This document shows positions 1 to 10,130 of a DNA stretch of 33,263 nt, one piece after another. Numbering within the stretch: the first letter of the stretch is position 1; the number at the start of each line of letters is the position of its first letter. Origin of the DNA: Thermomucor indicae-seudaticae (taxonomy: Eukaryota > Mucoromycota > Mucoromycetes > Mucorales > Lichtheimiaceae); contig JSYX01000057.1 in the NCBI GenBank assembly GCA_000787465.1, positions 1-33,263 of the forward strand, written 5' to 3'. The position numbers and the translations under genes were made by a program. The notes under the pieces were generated by a model that saw nothing but the letters and a program-made list of their open reading frames with translations, was not told the DNA's origin and ran no database searches.

Positions 1-615
1 AGGCTCCGAAGAGCTTGACACCTATATTCTTTTGCCGCTTCTTATATACCCGTCAAAAACTGAAAATTGGTAAGTTGTGGGATTGACCCATTTTAAATGC
101 CGCAGCCGTTTTATGGCGCCATTTGCATATACTTTTGCACTTTTTATTTTGCAGAAAGTTTTGTATTCCATTATAGAATCCTGTAATCTGGTTTTACAGT
201 GAATATATAATAAAAAAAGCATAGTAAAATGGGCTTTTTGACGGTTCTCAATGTAGGTAAGGTGGAAACTCCGAGCTGCAAAGTGGCAGGTTAAGTATAT
301 GCTTGGGAATACTTGTTCAAGAACCTTTTGAGCCAAAGGTGCTTCCGGAAGATAGTCATGTCTATTGATAAGCTACCATGTCCGAGATAGATGGACTATT
401 TCAACGGTTTATGCAATAGACAAAGACAAGGCGTGAGGTCAACTGATGTTCCTTTTGTACATCCTGTGCGAGGAGTGATGCGCGAGACATTGGTTCGTCT
501 TTCATGTGGCTCTTGGATCAGTATTAGCGATAAAGCCTTGCATAGTCGTAGATATCATTGTCTTGCTGGTCTACCAAAAAAGGACTGACTCCGCCTTGTT
601 TCTTAAACTTTTTTC
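1..615. other. Intergenic region upstream of DBR1, no gene recognised
   Basis: Short open stretches occur on both strands (about 104 codons on the minus strand at 22-336 and 65 codons on the plus strand at 391-588), but neither resembles a family I know and neither has clear exon structure. The sequence is moderately AT-rich. It probably holds the 5' flank and promoter of the debranching-enzyme gene, and could hold the end of a gene lying outside the window. Confidence 0.5.
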
Positions 616-2393
616 ATGAAGGTAATTCTAACCTCATGAAGCGCGCTTCACTGGCTAAAAGAACTGTTGCTCGCACTTTGAAAAATGTCAAAAAGATTGC
701 AGTTGAAGGTTGCTGTCATGGCGAGCTGGACCTGATTTACAAGGAAGTCCGGCGGCTTGAGCAACAGCAAAAGAGCAAGGTTGATCTCGTATTGATCTGC
801 GGTGATTTTCAGGTTGGATTGCACACATGAATCGGGAGGGCAAAACAGGGAGGCGTCTAAGATCGTAAGTTAGGCTGTTCGCAATGAAATGGATCTCGAG
901 TGCATGGCTGTTCCTGTAAAGTACCGTCGCATGGGCACTTTCTGGAAATACTACACTGGGAAGGCGGTGGCGCCTTATCTGACGATATTTATTGGTGGTA
1001 ATCACGAAGCCAGCAATTACTTGTGGGAACTGTAAATACCGGCTTTCCCCTTTTGATATATCATGAGGGCGTGCTCATAAGGTCTAAAAGGTATCATGGT
1101 GGATGGGTGTGCCCGAACATCTACTTTTTGGGCTACGCTGGCGTGGTCAACTTTAAGGGCGTTCGTATCGGTGGATTGTCAGGCATTTATAAAGACCATC
1201 ATTACCTTTGGGGTAAGAAGGAGCGAGGGGAGACGGTCTGATCCGATCTGACTGACCCATGTGTATTTGCAGGTCATCATGAAAAAGTACCGTATGATTC
1301 AAATGCACTTCGCAGCATATATCATGTAAGAAAATATGATGTAGAAAGGCTGATGCAGGTGAGTTGGATACGCGATGGATGAACTACAGTCATTCCTCAA
1401 CACGCGAGGTGACAGATCCGGCAACCACTGGATGTCTTTGTATCGCATGACTGGCCTCGGGGTATCGAGCAAAAGGGCAATTTACAGCAATTATTAAATG
1501 CGAAGCCGCACTTTGCAAAGGATGTGAACGACGGTGTGCTTGGCAGCCCGGCCAGTGCACAACTTTTGGAAAAACTTCGTCCTGCCAAATGGTTTTCGGC
1601 TCATCTTCATGTCCATTATCGCGCTCTTGTTGAACACGAAAAGTCATCGGACGACGCCCAAGAAAAGACCAAGACGACAGAATTTATAAGCTTGGACAAG
1701 TGTTTGCCGCGAAGACGCTATCTTCAGGTAAATGTTTGTTGTGTCATTCAATCTAAACTATTCCTGACTTGTGCTGCTGCTTACTAGATAGTGGACATAC
1801 CTACTTCTGATGACAAGAACAACAAGTTCCAGTATGATTTGGAATGGTTGGCTATTACGCGAGCTATGCATCCGTATCTTAGTACAGAGAGGAACGCCAA
1901 CACGCTTCCCTCGGAAAAGGAACTGCAAAAGTAAGTGACTACAGATATAGTTCTCACGTATAAATTCTGAAATAAGTATGTAGAGCTATAGAGCAAGAGC
2001 TGATGTACCTGCAGATGGAAGTCGATATGGGAAACCTGGACCTTGAAATACCAAACAATTTCGACATGACTGCACCCGCTTTTGATCCCGCAAAGATCAA
2101 AAACAAGCAAGAAATTTACTGTAACTTACGTGAGTCTCTGCGCTTGGTTGGCTTACTATGGACTTATAATTAATATGTTCTTTGAAGGAGCATATGCGAA
2201 TCCTCAGACGACCGCTTTCTGCAACCTTATCGGTGTCGAAGATAAAATCAGTGCTAGCCTGAACAAGTCACCTCCCGAAAGCAGCTCCCAACAGCCCGCC
2301 GATTTAGAGGCTACTACGTCTCCCGCAGATGCCACTGCAGACAGACCGGACAAACGTTTAAAGACTGAGCATGAACAAGCGACCTCCGAGTAA
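616..2393 (+). CDS. DBR1: Lariat RNA debranching enzyme (Dbr1), 8-9 exons
   Basis: Dbr1 hydrolyses the 2'-5' branch bond of excised intron lariats in the nucleus. The spliced product shows family landmarks in order: an N-terminal [17 protein letters not shown], the [15 protein letters not shown] metal-site block, LGYAGVV and [24 protein letters not shown] and the SAHLHVHY metal-binding block, then [12 protein letters not shown]. The C-terminus is acidic and low in complexity. Exons deduced: (616-621), 696-812, 874-1031, 1091-1212, 1273-1358, 1416-1727, 1788-1930, 1984-2129, 2188-2393; introns are 53-74 nt and all phases agree. The start is uncertain. Family members begin M-K-x-A-V-E-G, which needs a 6-nt first exon ATGAAG at 616 and an intron 622-695 whose acceptor is weak. 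Without that intron the first in-frame ATG is at 636 and adds about 20 basic residues. Product about 431 aa (or 449). Confidence 0.93.
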
Positions 2394-2597
2394 AACATCA
2401 TGTTTAATGACGGGATCAGGATTCCGGGAATGGCATACATTGGCATATAACGAGCAAAACGATAGCTTTTTGACCGCATACGCCCACAGGCCTCGCGAGA
2501 CTGTATTGAGGGCTGGTGGCGTCCTGCTTGAGTAACCAGCGCAAAGAAAGCAAGCGTATTTAACTGCTCTTCGATAATGTCTTGTTTAAAGTCTCCA

Positions 2598-3111
2598 CTA
2601 TCGAACATTGGAAATGGTTACAAGCATTTTACGGGTTTCGAGTTTGGCTTTCTTACCGAGGTGTTTCGAATATTCGTCTAATGCTCGAGCTGTTTTCTCA
2701 AGCTCTACCGTCTGCTGGTGTATGCTATCCACTTTTTCGATAAATGTGTTGAACTCGGTATCTATATTTTACAGTGAGTATGTACTGGGTAGGTTTTGTC
2801 AATGATCGCTCGTACATGTGTCTTGGATTTTCGAAATCTCGTCCATCAAGCGTTTGCTCATTTGTGACATTTGCGCGTACTTTTCTTTGGTCATTTTGTT
2901 CATGGCTTCCAAGAGGTGGCAATCCTCTGTTGTAGCTGTTGATATATAAGTTTAGCCGTCCTGTCTATTGCTTAGCGTGTATTCTTTTACCTCGCAGTTC
3001 GTTTTGCGTGTATTCCGCGAGCTTTCGAAGGGCATCTTCGGTTAATCGTGCAATGTGTTCTTCTTTCAGAATCCGGGTCGCTTCGTCAGGCTTGAGCGTG
3101 GACTTTTGCAT
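2598..3111 (-). CDS. BLOC1S2: BLOC-1 complex subunit 2 (BLOS2), 134 aa
   Basis: Small coiled-coil subunit of BLOC-1/BORC, which act in endosome and lysosome biogenesis and positioning. Three exons on the minus strand (3111-2991, 2935-2816, 2761-2598), introns 55 and 54 nt with GT/AG ends and consistent phase. The product carries the family core TTEDCHLLEAMNKMTKEKY, then a heptad-rich helix, then the VDSIHQQTVELEKTARALD and EYSKHL block, which lines up with the metazoan BLOS2 pattern (TSEDYKLLENMNK...ALEQAAYKLDAYSKKL). It ends soon after that block, as animal homologues do. It is head-to-head with SUB1, 70 bp apart, and convergent with DBR1 (204 bp between stops). BLOC-1 genes are patchy in fungi but known in early-diverging lineages. 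Confidence 0.85.
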
Positions 3112-3181
3112 TATTTTAGTGGCAAGTCGGGTCTGGAAAACGAGCTACTCTCTTTTTTACTTTGGACACGTTTGATCGATC
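3112..3181. promoter_or_regulatory. Shared divergent promoter of BLOC1S2 and SUB1
   Basis: Only 70 bp separate the two start codons (3111 on minus, 3182 on plus), so both 5' UTRs and core promoters must lie here or overlap the first exons. It contains no obvious TATA box. The role is inferred from gene layout. Confidence 0.6.
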
Positions 3182-3741
3182 ATGGCTGATGACGACAAGG
3201 ATTTCCAGGTGCTTTTCAAAATCAAAAAAAAAGGCCTTGATTCGTTGAGCTCTCCATTTCGCTCATGCCTTCGTTATTAGCCAACTACGGCAGACGTCGA
3301 GGAGGAAGACTCTGAAAAGGAAATCACTGTTCCCGCGAAGAGACGACGAACTGATAACAACAGCAACAAAAAATCGACGAAGAATAATGACGAAGAACGT
3401 GTCTTTGAGGTTTGTTGAATTAACTCTCTCTTTTGATCAGGCTCAACCAAAGGCGGATGGAAAACTAGTTGTCTAGCAAACGCAGAGTCATAGTACGTTT
3501 GTTTGACTCTGGTGAGCCTTCGGTGGATATCCGAGAAGTCTACAAGGACAAGAATACTGGCGAACAAAGACGCGGCAAAGGTAAGATCTTGACAATCCCC
3601 GGTTCCTGCCTTTGATCAGGCTTCGAGCAGGATATACTTTTTCGGCCAGGTATCTGTCTGCCAATGGCGCAATGGAAACGTCTCAAGGAATTGCTACCAG
3701 AAGTGGACGAAGCCATTAAAGAACTTAAAGGGAGCGATTAG
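3182..3741 (+). CDS. SUB1: Transcriptional coactivator PC4/Sub1, 119 aa
   Basis: Single-stranded-DNA-binding coactivator of RNA polymerase II transcription. Four exons: 3182-3208, 3281-3409, 3469-3580, 3650-3741; introns 72, 59 and 69 nt. The first ~50 residues are acidic and then basic (a KRRRTD stretch that may be a nuclear signal). The PC4 domain follows: LSSKRRVIVRLFDSGEPSVD, IREVYKDKNTGEQRRGKG, ICLPMAQWKRLKELL, ending EVDEAIKELKG, matching the family pattern V-x-I-R-E-x-Y...G-K-G-I-x-L-x-x-x-Q-W-x-x-L. Intron 2 has an earlier AG at 3440, but using it puts a stop in frame, so the acceptor at 3468 is preferred. Confidence 0.93.
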
Positions 3742-4189
3742 ACCAACATCTTCTACCCCCGTACATATACTACATGCAAACGAAAGAAATCAACAAGGTC
3801 AATGGGCATTGTCTTAACGGCAACTAAAGAGACTCAAAGAAATCTTTTATGATGTGAATGGCGTAATAATGATAGCAGACGGTGATAGCTATTGCATGCA
3901 TCAAACACTTTTCCGGTCGGTTACAGGCCCTTCCTACTACTGAGGGCGCGCGTTGGGTGTCACGACAGACAAAACGTGGATAGTTTGTTGAATTCAAAAA
4001 GTTACATAATCATCCACTTCCGAAAGAAATTGACCGCAGAGGGAGACCAAAGCGCACAACATGAGGGATGGAGATATGTTTTACATACTTGTCATGGTAC
4101 AGGTAGTAGCTGATCCTTTTTTGTTTTGTAGAAGGAAGTTTATTCCGAAAAGAAAATGCGAAATGATCTACAATGTTAGGACACACGCA
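3742..4189. other. Intergenic, nothing recognised
   Basis: Downstream flank of SUB1. I see no open frame with family resemblance, RNA gene or repeat here. Confidence 0.5.
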
Positions 4190-4299
4190 GGAGACTACAC
4201 TTCTGCGCAGAGATTGTGAGGACGAGCTGGGTGGCGCGAACGGCCGGTAATTTTGCAGTCTATAGGTGGATATAGAAGTCTTAGTGCAGTTCCTACTCT

Positions 4300-4503
4300 G
4301 AAAAGCTGTCGAAACAATATACACTTTGGATGCTTCCCGCCCTGAAAAGCCCTCTGTAGCCCTTGCCAACATTCGAGCCAACAACGTTCGTAAGCGGTAA
4401 CGCTTGACAGGGTGCTCAAGCGCGATCCAGTCTCAGTTCCTTGAGTGCTAATGAGCATAATCGGCAACGTTGGACGGCGAAGTGCTCCGATTTCGGCAGA
4501 CAT
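4300..4503 (-). pseudogene. Possible relic of an AAA ATPase (ATAD3-like) C-terminal segment
   Basis: On the minus strand one frame starting at 4503 reads PTLPIMLISTQGTETG, reminiscent of the 'FMLILASNRPEDLD' strand of AAA ATPases. Another frame a little downstream reads IALEHPVKRYRLRTLLARML and then ARATEGFSGREASKV, close in pattern to the ATAD3 motifs 'DRxDExxEHPLP...' and 'TEGFSGREISK'. The two pieces sit in different frames and no splice pair joins them cleanly, so this looks like a broken remnant. The resemblance is from memory and short; the segment could be chance coding potential. Confidence 0.28.
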
Positions 4504-4799
4504 GCTGAATCGAACTGTTATTTTTTTGATGGAGCTTTTCCGTAACGGTATCTCTTACGCCTTACTTTGTGTCCTGGCGCTCATCCGATATTGGTCAAGG
4601 ATGAGCGCCCGGACACCATAAGTAGAGTTCTTTCTCCATCTTGTTTCTTGGCCATGTACTTAAGACACAGTCCAGAGACACGCTTGGTCTCTGAGCTGTT
4701 GAACTTGGGATGCGTTGAGAGAAGCGAAAGAGAGCAACGATGTTTACAGACTTTGGATGCGTTGTGAGTAGGATGACGCGTTTGTGGTGTTCGAGTAGA

Positions 4800-4899
4800 C
4801 TGCAAAAAAAAAAGCGAGTCAGCTTGACTCATGCATGCCCTGAAAAAAAAAACCGATAACTTTTTTGAGCTGCAGTAAAAAAAATCTTGACCTTTTGAT
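4800..4899 (+). promoter_or_regulatory. HIS5 promoter with poly(A) tracts and Gcn4/Cpc1-type sites
   Basis: Directly before the HIS5 start lie three runs of 8-11 A (about 4804-4813, 4843-4852, 4877-4884). Between the first two are a full TGACTCA at 4825-4831 and an inverted TGACTC core (GAGTCA, 4816-4821). TGACTCA is the recognition sequence of the Gcn4/Cpc1 bZIP factor that switches on amino-acid biosynthesis on starvation in fungi, and poly(dA:dT) tracts commonly keep promoters open. Sites are seen; regulation is inferred. Confidence 0.6.
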
Positions 4900-6109
4900 A
4901 TGCCTTTCAACCTTGAAAAAGTTATCCGACCCAATATCCTTGCACTAACGCCTTACCGGTGTGCACGCGACGACTATAGCGCTGGTATCTTACTGGACGC
5001 CAATGAGAACGCATATGGTCCTTCTCTTCCTTCGGCAGTCGAAAGCGATCTGAACCGATACCCTGACCCATACCATGTCCGAGTCAAAGAACGGCTAATC
5101 AAGTTTCGTCAGCTTCCGTCAGTGAACCATGTCTTTCTTGGTGTGGGCTCGGACGAAGTGATTGACCTCCTTATCCGGATTTGCTGCGTGCCTGGCAAAG
5201 ACAAGATTCTGATTACACCACCGACGTATGGCATGTACTCTGTGTGCGCACAAATCAATGATGTACAAGTTGTTAAGTCGAATCTCGATGTGCAAGACGG
5301 TGCTTTCCAGCTGCGCGTCGATGACGTAAATAACGGTTTTTTGTTATTTTGGAGAGTGCGAGAAGAAGCTTAGACATGGATTGCAATAGATTAAAGCGTG
5401 CCTGGCGGAACACCCGGAAGTCAAGATCATCTTTTTGTGTTCACCTGGTAACCCTACGGGAACGTGCCTGACACACGAGAGCATCAAGGCGGTTTTGGAA
5501 GAGACAGGATTCGAAGGTATTGTGGTTGTGGATGAAGCTTATGTGGACTTTGTCCAGCAAAAGAATGGATCCGTGGCCTCCTGGGTCGAGCAATATCCCA
5601 ACCTGGTGGTCATGCAAACGCTGAGCAAGAGCTTCGGTCTGGCTGGTATCCGACTTGGCATTGCGATCAGTCACCCTGACTTGATCCAGATCCTCAACAA
5701 CGCCAAGGCGCCTTACAATATCGGCACGCCGAGCGCGCAGATCGCCTACGATGCGCTTTCCGAACAAGGTCTTGCGAAAATGAGAGAGTACAGAGCATCC
5801 CTGATTGAACAGCGCACGTACCTGTTGGACAAGTTGCAGCACTTCCCGGTGCCAGGCGTGGGTCGTATCCTGGGAACCAACGATGCGAACTTTATCATGG
5901 TCCAAATCCTGAATGCACAGACAAATGAGCCATGCAACGTCCGCGCTGAAAAGGTGTACAAGTTGCTGGCAGAGACAAAAGGTGTCGTGGTGCGGTTTAG
6001 AGGCAAAGAATATGGTTGCACCGGGTGTCTGCGGATCACCGTAGGCACAAAAGAAGAGAACGAGGCACTGTTAGCTAGACTAGAAGAAGTTTTGACGTCA
6101 ACAGCGTAG
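4900..6109 (+). CDS. HIS5: Histidinol-phosphate aminotransferase, 381 aa
   Basis: PLP-dependent class I/II aminotransferase that converts imidazole-acetol phosphate plus glutamate to histidinol phosphate in histidine synthesis. Two exons, 4900-5325 and 5390-6109, with a 64-nt intron (gtaaat...aatag). Landmarks: VIRPNILALTPY and LDANENAYGPS at the N-terminus, LNRYPDP, LGVGSDEVIDL, TPPTYGMY, then CSPGNPTGT, VVDEAYVDF (Asp about 190) and TLSKSFGLAGIRLG with the PLP lysine near residue 222, and the arginine block GCLRITVGT. Length is normal for fungal His5. The ATG at 4900 gives the usual N-terminus MPFNLEKVIRPN. It converges on ARG8, another PLP aminotransferase of a different fold class, 102 bp away. 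Confidence 0.96.
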
Positions 6110-6211
6110 ACTACTTTAGTATATAGATAGATGACTACTTTTTTGCCGTATGTAGCCCATCTGAAAAATGGACAAAAAGTTACGACAGTTTGAGATGTAT
6201 CTATAGATCTA

Positions 6212-7843
6212 TTAGGCCTTGTTCTGGGCAGCAAATTCTTCCAGAGCTCCGTCCAGCTTTGCAATGCCTTGAAGGGCCTCTTCACGCGATAGAATAAGTG
6301 GTGGAATAATACGAATGGTATTGCATGCGGCCGTCACCAGGAGCAGTCCGCGTTCGCGTGCCATCTTGACTACAGGTGAAGGGTCTTGGTTCAACTCGAC
6401 GCCCAATAGCAAACCTTTACCACGGACATCCTTGATAAGGTTGGAATATTTAGCCTGCAGAGCCAATAAATCTTGTTTGAGTGCATTGCCCTTTTCTTGC
6501 ACTTGTTTCAAGAAAGTTGGGTTGCTCAAACGGTCAAACACGTTCAGAGCGACGGCAGCGGCCAGTGGATTGCCGCCAAAAGTTGTACCATGGTCGCCTT
6601 TTATATAATATAAATGTTAAACCAGCTGACCAAGAGAAGAGAGAGCAGCCTGAATCGAGCGTTTACCTAGTTTGATCATTTCTGCGACCTCTTTGTTGGT
6701 CATGATGGCACCGATAGGTACACCGTTGGCCAGCGGTTTCGCCATTGTCAGGACGTCGGGCTTGCATATGTCGCTATAGTGCTCATGGCCCCAGAGTTTA
6801 CCCGTCCGTCCAAGACCGCACTACGTATACAGACAGATTGGTCTTAGCAAATGAGGAGGGGGCCACATAGAGTTAACCTTTACCTGAATCTCGTCAAAGA
6901 TCAAAAGGGCGCCGGTCTCGTTACATCTTTTGCGCAAAGCCTCAAGAAACTCGAGGGACGATTCGTTCACACCGCCTTCACCTTGAATGGGTTCAACAAT
7001 CACACCACAAGTTCGGTCTGTGATGGCTTCGAATAGTTTTCCAACGTCGTTAAAGGGGAAGCTACGGACACCTGGGATCAGAGGTTGGAAAGGTGCCTGA
7101 TATTTGGGGTTGTAAGTGGCCGAAAGAGCGCCCATGGAACGACCATGAAAGCCATTCACAAACGAGACAATTTCAGTCTTTTTGTCCTGACTTCCAGAGA
7201 CATGTTTACCCCACTTGCGGGCAAACTTGAGCGCACCCTCGTTGGCTTCAGTGCCCGAGTTGGCCAAAAACACTTTTGCGGCCCATTGACCACCATGTTG
7301 CCGCGTGGTCGTGACCAATTTCTCGGCCAAGGCGCCGGCGTTCTCGTTGTGGAAAAGGTTGCTGGCGTGGACGAGCTTGTTGGCCTGTTCATACAAGACT
7401 TGGGCCACCTGGGGATCGGAGTGGCCCAAGGCGACGACGGCAATACCAGCGGTAAAGTCGAGGTAGGCACGGCCGTCGGCGTCGTAAAGGTAGCAACCTT
7501 TTCCCTTGCTAAAGATCAGGTCGGGACGTCCGTATGTTTTGACGGTGTGTTCGTCGAAACGTTGGATTCGATCGCGCGTGCTGGCAGAAACCTCATTGTC
7601 GGCATGGGTAATCTACGTTATGCAAAAAGGAAAATTGGGTTACTTCTCCATCAATTCAACTAACTAAACTCGGTGTGTGGTACCTTGGAGAGAGGTTCTG
7701 GTAAGGTGCTTAGAGGTCGGGACTAAAAGCCTGTGGCAATCAGGAACCAATGTAATTCTCGGAAACCCAAGAGTTTTTTCAAACTTTACAGTGTAGCGCC
7801 ATGCGCGCAACAGGGACTGGGACACTGTTGATTTAGCTAGCAT
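6212..7843 (-). CDS. ARG8: Acetylornithine aminotransferase, mitochondrial, about 440 aa
   Basis: PLP class III aminotransferase forming N-acetylornithine from its semialdehyde in mitochondrial arginine synthesis. Exons on minus: 7843-7790, 7612-6884, 6820-6667, 6597-6212; introns 177, 63 and 69 nt with consistent phase. Exon 1 gives a presequence-like MLAKSTVSQSLLRAWRYT (basic, hydroxylated, no acid). Then FTAGIAVVALGHSDPQVAQV, FLANSGTEANEGALKFARKW, FHGRSMGALS, VEPIQGEGGV, LIFDEIQ (Asp about 258), CGLGRTGKLW, TMAKPLANGVPIGA with the PLP lysine near 289, and DHGTTFGGNPLA. Exon 1 is the least certain part: the frame stays open from an upstream in-frame ATG at 7915 and through most of intron 1 to a stop at 7664, so N-terminal variants are possible. 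Confidence 0.93.
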
Positions 7844-7957
7844 GACAGTAAAGGAACCAGGAACAGAAAGAGGCTTTCCCGAAAAAAATGATAAGATCTC
7901 GTCTTTTCGAGTCACGGTGTGTCATGCTTTCCCGATATCCACTTTCCGAAATACATT
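7844..7957. promoter_or_regulatory. Shared divergent promoter of ARG8 and USE1 with TGACTC box
   Basis: 114 bp between the ARG8 and USE1 start codons. On the ARG8 strand the sequence TGACTCG lies 66-71 bp before the ATG (plus-strand GAGTCA at 7909-7914), a Gcn4/Cpc1-type core at almost the same distance as the one before HIS5. The upstream in-frame ATG of ARG8 (7915) overlaps this box. Confidence 0.5.
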
Positions 7958-9201
7958 ATGCAGGTTGACGAGGTCAATTTTCAACGTCTTCTCTTGAGCT
8001 GCGAATGCGACTGGCTTCATGAGAATAATGGCAACACGAGGAACAAACTAAAGTGTAATGCCGTGCGTCTTCCCAGTTCAAACTTATATAGCAGACACAC
8101 GGAACTGAACGCAGTCCTGCTTGCATACATGTAGTACCTACGACATTTGCAGGCTCTCGAAAGCAACATTTCAAAAGAGCGATTAAGGTATACCCTGCAG
8201 ATTGTTCAATTCAAGGTCCTTTTGCTCAATAAAGAATGCGACAAGTGAAACTGGTTATGCAGACAGAGTTGCTGCGTTGAAAGCTCGGCTCGCCGCTGGT
8301 GATAATGCGGTACGTAACTCCTACTCGCGGTTTCCTTTCTTTCTATCTTGGCTGACTGGGGCGGACGGGACAGCAGGCCTCTTCACCCATACGAGAACCG
8401 GTACCGAGGAAACAGGTCCTGGAGGGCCTTTTGCGGTTTCAGCAACCAGAAGAACCCGAGTGGTTACAGCGGCTAAAGCAAGACGAGGACGTGGACAAAG
8501 TTAATAAGTGACACATTCTTAACGAGAGAGACATTTCACTAGCTCATCCAGGTTCCCTTTTGGTAGCAGGAACCATCTGCTGGCGCCACAGATCAAGCCA
8601 AACCTGCTGACAAGCCATCATTACTATTCGCTCAGGGTATGGCGATTCTGTAGATTTTGGCTGGAATAATACCAACAAAAACGTGGATTATAGATGATGA
8701 AGAAGAAGCTCTTCTTCGTCGACGTAAAACGTAGGCTTTCAAATAGAGCGCTAATAACAAGTGACAACGACTTATTGAGAAGGATAATACAAAGATCTAA
8801 CGCGAGGGTGGAAAATCAAACCAGCAACATTGAGTACGTTTTGCAGCACCATCGACAAATGCACGATGAGTTGACGACGGACTTGAGCCGTATGGCACAG
8901 CAACTGAAAGCCAATAGCCAGTCATTTGGTGATATGCTGGCCAAAGACAACAAGGTGAAAGACAAAGTCTTGCTAGGTAGGCCTTCGACAATAGCTAAAT
9001 GTTTTTCTTCTATAGATATTGCAAGACGCCCAAGAAGCAGTTGTCAATAACCTTGATAGGCTGCGCAAGGAACGAGGCAGACTCGATGCACATTATAACA
9101 AATCGTGGGGCACTAGCTTCCTTACAATAGGTGTTGTGCTCATTGTGTGCATCCTGTTTATCCTTGTCTTTTTCACTATCAAGTTTCTACCGAAGCCATA
9201 A
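7958..9201 (+). CDS. USE1: USE1-type SNARE, ER-Golgi retrograde transport, about 263 aa
   Basis: Tail-anchored Qc-type SNARE of the ER that works with Sec20 and Ufe1/syntaxin-18. Exons deduced: 7958-8054, 8153-8187, 8235-8309, 8377-8499, 8570-8636, 8694-8730, 8783-8954, 9016-9201. The N-terminus VDEVNFQRLLLSCECDWL fits the Use1 opening 'LxRLLxRCE'. The middle is charged and Pro-rich. The SNARE-like helix runs EYVLQHHRQMHDELTTDLSR to ERGRLDAHYNKSWG, followed by one hydrophobic segment FLTIGVVLIVCILFILVFF and a short basic lumenal tail FLPKP. The C-terminal half is secure. The small exons 8153-8187 and 8235-8309 are phase-consistent but their frame is not confirmed: another frame of 8153-8187 reads ALESNISKERLR, which looks more like the family. 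Confidence 0.8.
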
Positions 9202-9432
9202 TAGTTCTTCGCAGAAGAGTGCGCACTCATACACACATACACACTCTTTTTCTTTATTGAACGTACTAGCTTGATATGGGAAAGGCAATGTACAAATGGG
9301 GGAGAGCAAGATATAGCAGAGGAAGAAGAAAACGAGGTTTGAGTGAATATGTGGGTAAGTGAGTGAGTGAAGATGTAAAGGAGAGCAAAAAGAAGCACGA
9401 ATTGGATATGGTTAGAAAAAGAGAGTATTAGA

Positions 9433-10130
9433 TTATCGACCTTCCTGTTGCACTTCATAAAAGCCTTTGAGATATTCCTCAGCTTCAGTATATTCCGCCT
9501 TCACCTGTGGAAGGAGTACAGCAATTTTCTTGAGTGCTTCGTCTGCCTCAAGTTGTTGACCGTCATCTTGTCGGTTGCCAATGTTTTGTATCTTTTCACA
9601 TGTTGCTTTGACTTTCTTTAATCCAATGGCTGCAGAACTTCCCTTGAGAAAGTGACCCAATCGAGAGAGTTCAGGAAGATCTTGTGCCGCTCTGTTATAG
9701 AGTGTTTCATTTTAGGGGAGGACTGTAAAGGGGGGTGTGAAATGGTGGAAAAGACTTACAGTGCTGCATCCATATCTTTGAACGTGGCTTCGGCTTGTTC
9801 AAAATAGTTCAAGACAATGCTGTACGAGAATTCGTGATCTTCTTCATCGTCCATATCCAAAAGTTGGTCAAATGTGTTCATGTCAATCAGCTCCTCGGGA
9901 TCCACCGGTTTGCTCTCCTGTTCTTGTTTAACCGGTCCCTTCGGATCGGCTACTATTGCTTCGGTTTTCTTGGCCGTTTCATGGTTGTTTGACTTTTAAC
10001 AAGTAATCAGTGGGGTGTTGCACATTCATAGGAACACCAACTGTTGGAGAAGGCGGGTTTGGCTTACAGTGTCCTTTTTTACACTGTCGACGGATGATTT
10101 GTTCTCGGTGGGTGCTTCTTTGCTGGCCAT
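9433..10130 (-). CDS. YPD1: Histidine-containing phosphotransfer protein (Ypd1-like), 184 aa
   Basis: HPt relay protein that passes phosphate from a hybrid histidine kinase to response regulators (Sln1-Ypd1-Ssk1 type osmostress signalling). Three exons on minus: 10130-10068, 9992-9760, 9691-9433; introns 75 and 68 nt. The first ~60 residues are a polar, Lys/Glu-rich extension. The HPt domain begins IDMNTFDQLLDMDDEEDHEF, continues with FEQAEATFKDMDAAL and LPELSRLGHFLKGSSAAIGL, which contains the phospho-accepting His in the HFLKGSSA motif, and ends in the helices VKATCEKIQNIG and EYTEAEEYLKGFYE. Longer than yeast Ypd1 (167 aa) because of the N-terminal tail. Head-to-head with the dioxygenase gene (63 bp) and convergent with USE1 (231 bp between stops). 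Confidence 0.92.

Noticed and set aside
2204..2608. 134-codon minus-strand open frame over the end of DBR1
   Set aside because: Overlaps the coding 3' exon of DBR1 and the BLOC1S2 tail; no family resemblance.
5746..6285. 179-codon minus-strand open frame over HIS5
   Set aside because: Antisense shadow of the conserved HIS5 C-terminal exon.
7085..7663. 192-codon open frame on the plus strand across ARG8
   Set aside because: It is antisense to conserved ARG8 exons; its product has no family resemblance and reflects codon bias of the real gene.
9093..9458. 121-codon minus-strand open frame with Thr/His/Ser repeats
   Set aside because: It reads a CA/GTGA-rich simple-sequence 3' flank between USE1 and YPD1, in another frame from YPD1.
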